The position numbers were made by a program, and so were the translations under genes. Below the pieces are notes generated by a model. That model was given only the letters and a program-made list of their open reading frames with translations, was not told the origin of the DNA and did not search any database. Shown here one piece after another: positions 58,365 to 64,000 of a stretch of DNA of 64,000 nucleotides. The stretch comes from Cordia subcordata (taxonomy: Eukaryota > Streptophyta > Magnoliopsida > Boraginales > Cordiaceae): assembly GCA_028554755.1 (NCBI GenBank), contig JAPTOF010000004.1, positions 1,743,501-1,807,500 on the forward strand. The letters run 5' to 3'. Positions within the stretch are counted from its first letter, which is position 1. Each line of letters starts with the position of its first letter.

Positions 58365-60730
58365 ATAATTTATGGGCATAATAATAGGTTGACGAAGACG
58401 CAGACTTCGTGCAAACTATAAAGAGCTTCTTCGTTGAGCATCAGCCTCGTCTTCATCCAAAGCCGGCTTTGTCCGAGCACTCCACTTCTAACCCTACCAC
58501 ATCACCTCGTTTCCACTCTTCAGAGTTTCCATCTACCAATAATCAAATATTTGATCATCATGAAGAGGAAGACGACGAAGAGGACGAGGACGAGGAAGAG
58601 GAGGAGAAAGCAGAATTAGGTTCAGCTGGAGAGGCAAGTGAGCTGATGCAATTTGATATGTCGTCTGAAGATATTAGGGTTGGGTCGTCTCTAGATGATG
58701 CCTCAAATAACTTGGACTCAGATTTTCACTTGCTTGCCGCAAGCCACACTGCAGCAACTGCAAAATCAAAGCATGCCTGGGGTGATTCACAATATCCCAA
58801 ACACCAGAGTCTTCAAGCGCCACCACCTTCAGGTAAGCTTTTTCTCTTACTAATGAGTAATAATATTGGTTGAGTTCGTGCAAAAATATAATATATCAAA
58901 ATTGCGATTAAAAATAATTTATTACTGGACGGGGTTAACTGGATTTCAACTCTAGTTATGTATATAATATATGTTTCGGGAAAAATCTATATAAAAATTA
59001 TTTTTATAAATTTTGAGTCTCATTGCCATACATTTAAAACTATGCATGTTCACGCGTGTAAGGTTCCAAACAAATCAAACCTTCCCGTAAAAGAGCATGA
59101 GAATAACTTATTGGCATGTTAGTTGGGCAACTATACATTCCAAAAATGGCAAAGATGTCTTCCGGCAAGAAAAAAGAGAAATTAGATGCATGAAATGAGA
59201 TGTATTATTAACTCTATCTAACCACCTTATCTTCTGACTCCATTGCAGCACATAACATTTAATGTTTCTGCATTTAATTTTTTCTTCTTTTTCTTTTTTT
59301 TCGTATTCTCATAGAAATATCCCCCGAGTTGGCAGAGCAAATAGAAGAGGACGACAGCCACTACTGTCAAACTGTCTCAGTCATCCTTCAACGCCACTCC
59401 TCAACCACCGCCGCCGTCGTGTGCTCACCTGACTCCGCCTTCACCAGGTGGTCCAACACCTCCTCAACCACCATCCGCCGCCACCCCTACATCGATCGTC
59501 AAACGGCAGCAGCCTCAGCCTCTCAGTGGCTCCTCAAGTATATCCTCTTCACTGTACCTCTTTTGGGCGCAAACTCAAGTAACAAGGCTGAACGACGCCG
59601 TTGCGACAAGCTGCTTAACGAGAGGTTCATCACATTAAGGTCTCTTGTGCCATTTGTGGCGACGAGGATGGATAAGGTATCGATTCTTGATGATGCTATA
59701 GAGTATGTAAAGCAGCTGCGCAAGAAGATGGAGGATCTTGAAACACGTATGCATCAGATGGAGGCTGCAGATCTTTTAGAGAAGGATTATCCGAAAGAGC
59801 AAAGAAGATCAGGGGCTGTGATGGAGAAGAGGAAAATGAGGATAATCGAGGGTGATGGTGGTGGTGGCGGCGGCGGCGAAGGGGGGAAGCCCAAGGCGGT
59901 GGTGTGTGGTGATGATCAGGTGCATGAGGAGTACGGGGTGCAGGTGGAGGTGTCGATCATCGAAAACGATGCACTGGTGGAGTTGCAGTGCCGCCATAGA
60001 GAAGGGGTTTTGTTGGATGTGATGCAAATGCTGAGAGAGCTTAGGGTTGAGACCACTGCTGTTCAGTCATCTCTTCAAAATGGCCACTTTGTAGCTGAAC
60101 TTCGTGCTAAGGTATATATATATATATATGATCTATACATATAGTATTAATTAATTAATAAATTTTAAGGTAATACTATATATAATAAATCAGGAATAGT
60201 ATTTTATATATATATATATATATATATATTGAAGGTGTTTGGTTTGATTTTTAAGCTGATCGAACTTATTTTAATTTAAAAAATACTTTTTTAAGTCACT
60301 TAACCTCTTTGGATTGGTTTTTTTCTTTTAGAAAAAGAAAAAAAAATTGTTTTAAAAAAGTATATTATTTTTGTAATATTTATTTGGTTTGACTTTAAAA
60401 AAAAGTTAAAATTCTAAAAAAAAACTCAAACACAATTTCTTTTTAGAAGTCAGAATTTTTAATTTTTCAAAAAAAAGTACTTTTTCTAAAAGTTATTAAA
60501 ATATACTTTTAAAAAAAGTTAATTCAAACAAGGTAGAAAATAAAAATGTCCTCGTGCTCGATTTTTGGCTTTTATAGTTTTAAACACTTTGAAAAGTGCA
60601 CTTTTATGCTAATACGTTTTTTCTCTTGAAATTTTTTATTTGTTTTCAGGTGCAGGAGAATGTGAATGGCAAAAGAACAAGCATAACAGAAGTGAAAAGA
60701 GCAATCCATGAGATAATCCCTCGCTATTGA
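55720..60730 (+). CDS. TT8/AN1-type bHLH regulator of the flavonoid pathway, divergent DNA-binding region, 620 aa
   Basis: Eight exons join in frame with GT-AG sites: 55720-55826, 56086-56349, 57580-57676, 58040-58054, 58173-58229, 58388-58832, 59315-60111 and 60650-60730. Residues about 10-190 form the MYB-interacting N-terminal domain (RWTYSLFWQLCPQQ, GYYNGAIKTRKT, LSPEDLTESEWFYLMC, TVVCIPLLDGVVEIGTTKK). An acidic region follows. The bHLH is at about 416-463 and an ACT-like domain fills the end (VSIIENDALVELQC, then SITEVKRAIHEIIPRY). Relatives act with an R2R3-MYB and a WD40 protein to switch on anthocyanin and proanthocyanidin genes. Here the basic region reads SSNKAERRRCDKLLNERF. His5 and Arg13 of the usual H-E-R set are Ser and Cys, two single residues are inserted, and the linker before the bHLH is short. 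It may be impaired or altered in DNA binding. Confidence 0.9.
56358..56409. repeat. TAA microsatellite in TT8-like intron 2
   Basis: About 17 uninterrupted TAA units lie 9 bases past the exon 2 donor. Confidence 0.95.
57110..57260. repeat. minisatellite-cored element, copy 2 (inverted), in TT8-like intron 2
   Basis: GTACCTGTAAGTACACAG leads into GCTGAATAAACAGTTGTAGG and four to five units of AAACAAACAGTTGTGGGATA type. It matches the reverse complement of 53500-53645. Confidence 0.7.
57535..57560. repeat. TA microsatellite next to the exon 3 acceptor
   Basis: A run of 13 TA units ends 19 bases before the exon 3 acceptor of the TT8-like gene. Confidence 0.9.
58309..58362. repeat. TA/GA compound microsatellite in TT8-like intron 5
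   Basis: TA units run directly into about 14 GA units, 25 bases upstream of exon 6. Confidence 0.95.
60205..60230. repeat. TA microsatellite in TT8-like intron 7
   Basis: About 13 TA units; a shorter TA run also overlaps the exon 7 donor region (60112-60128). Confidence 0.9.
60304..60534. mobile_element. T/A-rich MITE-like element in TT8-like intron 7
   Basis: It begins CCTCTTTGGATTGGTTTTTT and ends AAAAGTTAATTCAAACAAGG, with the T-run then A-run layout of the family at 21402. Confidence 0.5.
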
Positions 60731-61007
60731 CTGACTATATATTGGACTTGAGAATTCAGACATAAAATTTACAGCATAATGATAATTAATAATTCATGTT
60801 ATTGCTACTCTTAAGGTCAGGAGTGTTAAGCACGTATACGACTACATACCTAAAAACCAATTTCTTTAGTACAAAACTACATACCTACATAACTAGAGTA
60901 AAAACTGTGTTGCACGGAATACATCATATATTAATTATTTCAATATATTTTTGAAAGAAAAAGGATTAAAATGAAGAATAATAATTAACAATTTATAATT
61001 TTGTTAG

Positions 61008-61046
<39 letters not shown>

Positions 61047-62032
61047 CGTCCTACACACCTAAAAGCCAATTTCTTTAGTATAAATGTGCGTCGTGGTGGT
61101 TTTTTTTTTTTTTCCTTCTCTCGCCAAGCAAGTATTTTAGCTCCCTAATATGGTAGAAACCTTCCAAAATCACCTGCATATAAAAACGTGAATATGTAAT
61201 TCTCGAAAATTTGCAAAGTCAAATAGTATTAATAATTAATAATATTATCATCATTAGGCCTTTCATAATGTTATAGCTCTTATTCTTTTTCATTAATTTG
61301 TTAATCAGAGAAAATGATCAATCGTTTGTATGTAAATCTCAAGTGCCGTTGCAAAAATATGCATCGTCAATACATACATGACTACGTCGAATTGGCATGT
61401 CAAATGAAAATTAATTTTAATAAACTGTAATATATAATATCTTAATTTTACGATTTGATAATTATGGTGTAAATCCACAAGGCCACACTGAACCTGTTTG
61501 CATCATCTGTTCATATGACAAATACACATCACTTGCATTCCCCTCATCCATCATCAAGCTGCAACCTCTGTTCCTAACTAGTACAAGATGCAAATGGTCC
61601 CCCCCCCCCACAAAAAAAAAAAAAAACCTCTGACGAAATAGGCAAAAAAAAAAAATCATTTTCCTATGACAAAATCACCCAAAGGGAAGAACTGAAACTA
61701 TGTTTCTCCATGTTGGTCTTCCAATAAATATTTGATGAAGAATAACATCTAGCTTTCATCAAAACACCAGCCAAAACATCTACTTGATCAAAACACCAAC
61801 AAAGACTTGGTGGCTGCCAACAAAAGATCTCAAAGTTTACTCTTCCCTGTTTATGGAACATTTTCCCGCAGGACAGAGCTTGAGAATTTCTACCGAAATT
61901 AAACTTTCCTCCCAATTGGTAACGCCTTTCCGACAAAAAAACTCCTCGAGGAAAGTATCAACTCAAGCAGCTTGGGATCATTTTCTCCTTGAATATCAGA
62001 TAAACTTCGATGCCGTATTGCTGAAATGCAGT
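60731..62032. other. spacer between the TT8-like gene and XPD 3' ends
   Basis: It contains the 3' UTRs of the two convergent genes and a TA run at 61011-61040. A C8/A13 homopolymer junction is at 61601-61626. No further gene is recognised. Confidence 0.45.
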
Positions 62033-63383
62033 TCAAAACAACATCAGATTGCCATTCCCCATCTTCTCCAAGTCCTCTTGCGACAAAAGAGTTCTTTTAC
62101 CCATTGCTCCATTCTTGTCATATGGCTGAGCCATCTTCTTCAAAAACTGCATCCAGGAGAGGGAGAGAGAAAATTATTCTAGATGACAAAATCTGATGGC
62201 TATGCAAAAGAAAGTGTCGTCTGTGTTATAGTACTTCATTTTTCCAATTCATTAGAAAATGTTGGACACATAAACATGGACTACATGGCCCTATTATTCA
62301 ATGTTCGACAGGAAAGAGAAAACATGCAACATGAAAACATGGACAAAGAAAATGAACTCTATTATAACATACATCTTTGGCTATATGCACAGCCATGTCC
62401 GTACTCAGGTTCAGGTTTGCATCACGTAAATAAGTCAGAATCCAACCAGGCAACTTTGAGCGCTTGTCATGGCGACTATACCTGGACAATTCACCCATCC
62501 AAACACAACGCATTATTAGTTTTGTTTCTCCAAATGCTCAAGCGAATTCTACATCAAAAACTGATTGTCATACAAGGATCCTTCACCACAATTATTTTAA
62601 CCATACTTAGTTGCACATTTGCCATCATATTTAATTTCACATCTCAACGCTTTCTCTTTTCATTGGACATCTACTGCAAAAAGTGTATTAATTTACACCA
62701 GACAAGCTTTCGTGTTACTTTATTAAAAAATATGAAGTAACTATCTTGCCAGAACCTAACATTCAATAAACAGCATGTCTATAATTTTGTTCACTCTTCT
62801 GTTTTTTGACCTTTTATATTTTTTGGGAGGGGCTTAGGGGTGAGACGCATTATCATACATAGAGATACCTAATTTTAAATTCAAAAGGAAGCAGCACATC
62901 AAAGCAAATTCCTTAATTTGACCAATCCTACAGTGCGGATCTGAACATTAAATGCATTTCATTCTGTCCTTACTGAAAAAACTGTGTCCTGCACAATTGC
63001 TTCTTTGGAATTATCATCAAGGAAGGGGTGTCACAAGATGTCAAAAATAGGTAAAGAAAGATTAGAATAGTCCCTGCAAGGATGGACCCATTTAATTTGA
63101 ACTGTTAACAAGCATGTGCACAAACTTTTTACAAGGTTAGATACCTCTTGTCAGCGAAAATCATCATGCCATAATCTGCCTTGGAACGGATAATTCGCCC
63201 AACACATTGAGCAGCTTGTCTCTGGATATGAATGCAAAACAATTAAAAAACTAAGCAACAAATCAATAATTTCATACTAAGTAGTTGAACAAGTTAAGCT
63301 GTACCAAAGCATCAAATGTCAAAAAATCGCCCTCTTTTATCTGAAAAGTCTCTCGTAAATACTCCAATCGCGCAAGTAATACT
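62033..63383 (-). CDS. UVH6: C-terminal exons of the TFIIH DNA helicase XPD (plant UVH6), cut by the window edge
   Basis: Four minus-strand exons join in frame: 63383-63305, 63221-63145, 62481-62373 and 62146-62033, together about 126 residues up to the TGA at 62033-62035. They encode [20 protein letters not shown], then [20 protein letters not shown] with helicase motif VI (QCVGRIIR), then [20 protein letters not shown] and [20 protein letters not shown]. This is the end of XPD/ERCC2/RAD3, the 5'-3' iron-sulfur helicase of TFIIH that opens DNA in nucleotide excision repair. The preceding exon, which should hold helicase motif V, is not found before the right edge, so the gene continues beyond the window. 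Confidence 0.95.
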
Positions 63384-63997
63384 CTGCAATTCAAAGGTAT
63401 TGGTAATATTAAATTTCCTGAACCTCTGTACCCACAGTACAGGAGTCTGGAAAAACAGCAATACAACTCCAAAAATGTAATAGACTACAATCTGATCAAG
63501 GATGACACAAGTTCTGTGATTTTCAGATGCACATGATTTAACATTTTTACTTCTTTCACTGCCTTCCATTTCCTTCCCCACTAAGGGTATTCTTTCTCTG
63601 TTTATTTTCATTTCCAACACTTTATTTTCATTCAACTTACCCCTTAATGGTGGCATTGGTGCAGTGGAGCTTAATGTAACCATATTTTGATCAAAACAAG
63701 TGCTACTGGCAGCTAAGAGTTCACACCACAGCAGCTCCCACGGTGGAAGCCAAAAAGCAAATTACAGCATTGGTGACAAATGCAGAATACAGGAAATGAG
63801 GGACGAAAATGTTATATTCAAATCTGTTTTAGCACCATTCATCAATTCCCCTATTCATATAATGTGTGATTTCTATTGTGAATACCCAGTGTTCCATAAC
63901 AAGCAAGTGATTCTTATGCAGATACAGATGCATTCAAATAATTATTCTGAGGCACCCTTGAGGACAGCCACAATTCAATTTACAATTGACAACTGAA
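63384..63997 (-). other. intron of the XPD gene running to the window edge
   Basis: The exon at 63305-63383 begins in phase 2, so a donor must lie upstream on the minus strand. No sequence matching the preceding XPD region is present up to the edge. Frames here on either strand are not coding-like. Confidence 0.6.
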
Positions 63998-64000
63998 CGA

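Noticed and set aside
13988..60730. A metabolic gene cluster joining HIPP, TBL, ALMT and the TT8-like gene
   Set aside because: The genes act in unrelated processes, are 7-20 kb apart and mixed in strand; nothing in the sequence ties them together.
61462..62740. Several long frames around the XPD 3' exons
   Set aside because: They are on the wrong strand or frame relative to the XPD exons, whose protein sequence is unmistakable.
1..63997. CRISPR arrays, rRNA genes, bacterial-type operons or ribosome binding sites
   Set aside because: Tandem repeats here lack the regular short-repeat/unique-spacer form, no rRNA-like sequence was seen, and genes are intron-split and separately spaced, as in plants.

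Overview
The window looks like nuclear DNA of a flowering plant, most likely a eudicot. Genes are split by AT-rich GT-AG introns and lie in AT-rich, transposon-filled spacers. The recognisable families are plant ones: a trichome birefringence-like acetyltransferase, an ALMT malate channel, a heavy-metal isoprenylated protein, a chloroplast envelope protein and a TT8-type bHLH factor. The species cannot be named from the sequence alone.

I rebuilt nine protein genes by joining exons at GT-AG sites. From left to right they are: a PhzF-like epimerase (2336-10565, +) with a copia retrotransposon in its second intron; a HIPP metallochaperone-like protein (13988-15074, +); the spliceosomal core protein SmD1 (17686-20186, +); an OEP7-like outer envelope protein (22262-22474, +); a tail-anchored F-box protein (25685-26788, +); a TBL O-acetyltransferase (34149-37990, +); an ALMT channel (39642-43161, -); a TT8/AN1-type bHLH regulator (55720-60730, +); and the C-terminal exons of the TFIIH helicase XPD/UVH6 (62033-63383, -), which continues past the right edge. 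They do not form an operon or an obvious biosynthetic cluster.

The space between genes is mostly mobile DNA, and much of it can be bounded by its own signatures. There is a copia element (3329-8671) with a TRIM nested in its gag; a non-autonomous Helitron (11338-13754, -); a Mutator-like element (29411-31164) with a 10-bp target duplication; a hAT element (47989-48599) with an 8-bp duplication; a PIF/Harbinger-like element (45021-45740) with TAA duplications; a stack of nested MITEs (21326-22149); fold-back and T-rich MITE families; a second TRIM (52133-52492); a probable LINE tail; and a plastid DNA insertion carrying trnM-CAU.

The observations most worth a second look are these. The Mutator-like element carries two subterminal clusters of palindromes whose arms match the 5' splice-site consensus and its U1 snRNA complement. 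The TT8-like protein keeps an open frame but has an altered basic region. The copia element looks younger than the TRIM nested inside it, which suggests that a defective composite was mobilised in trans. The PhzF protein has Gln where the catalytic Glu is expected. No complete new biosynthetic or defence system is visible.
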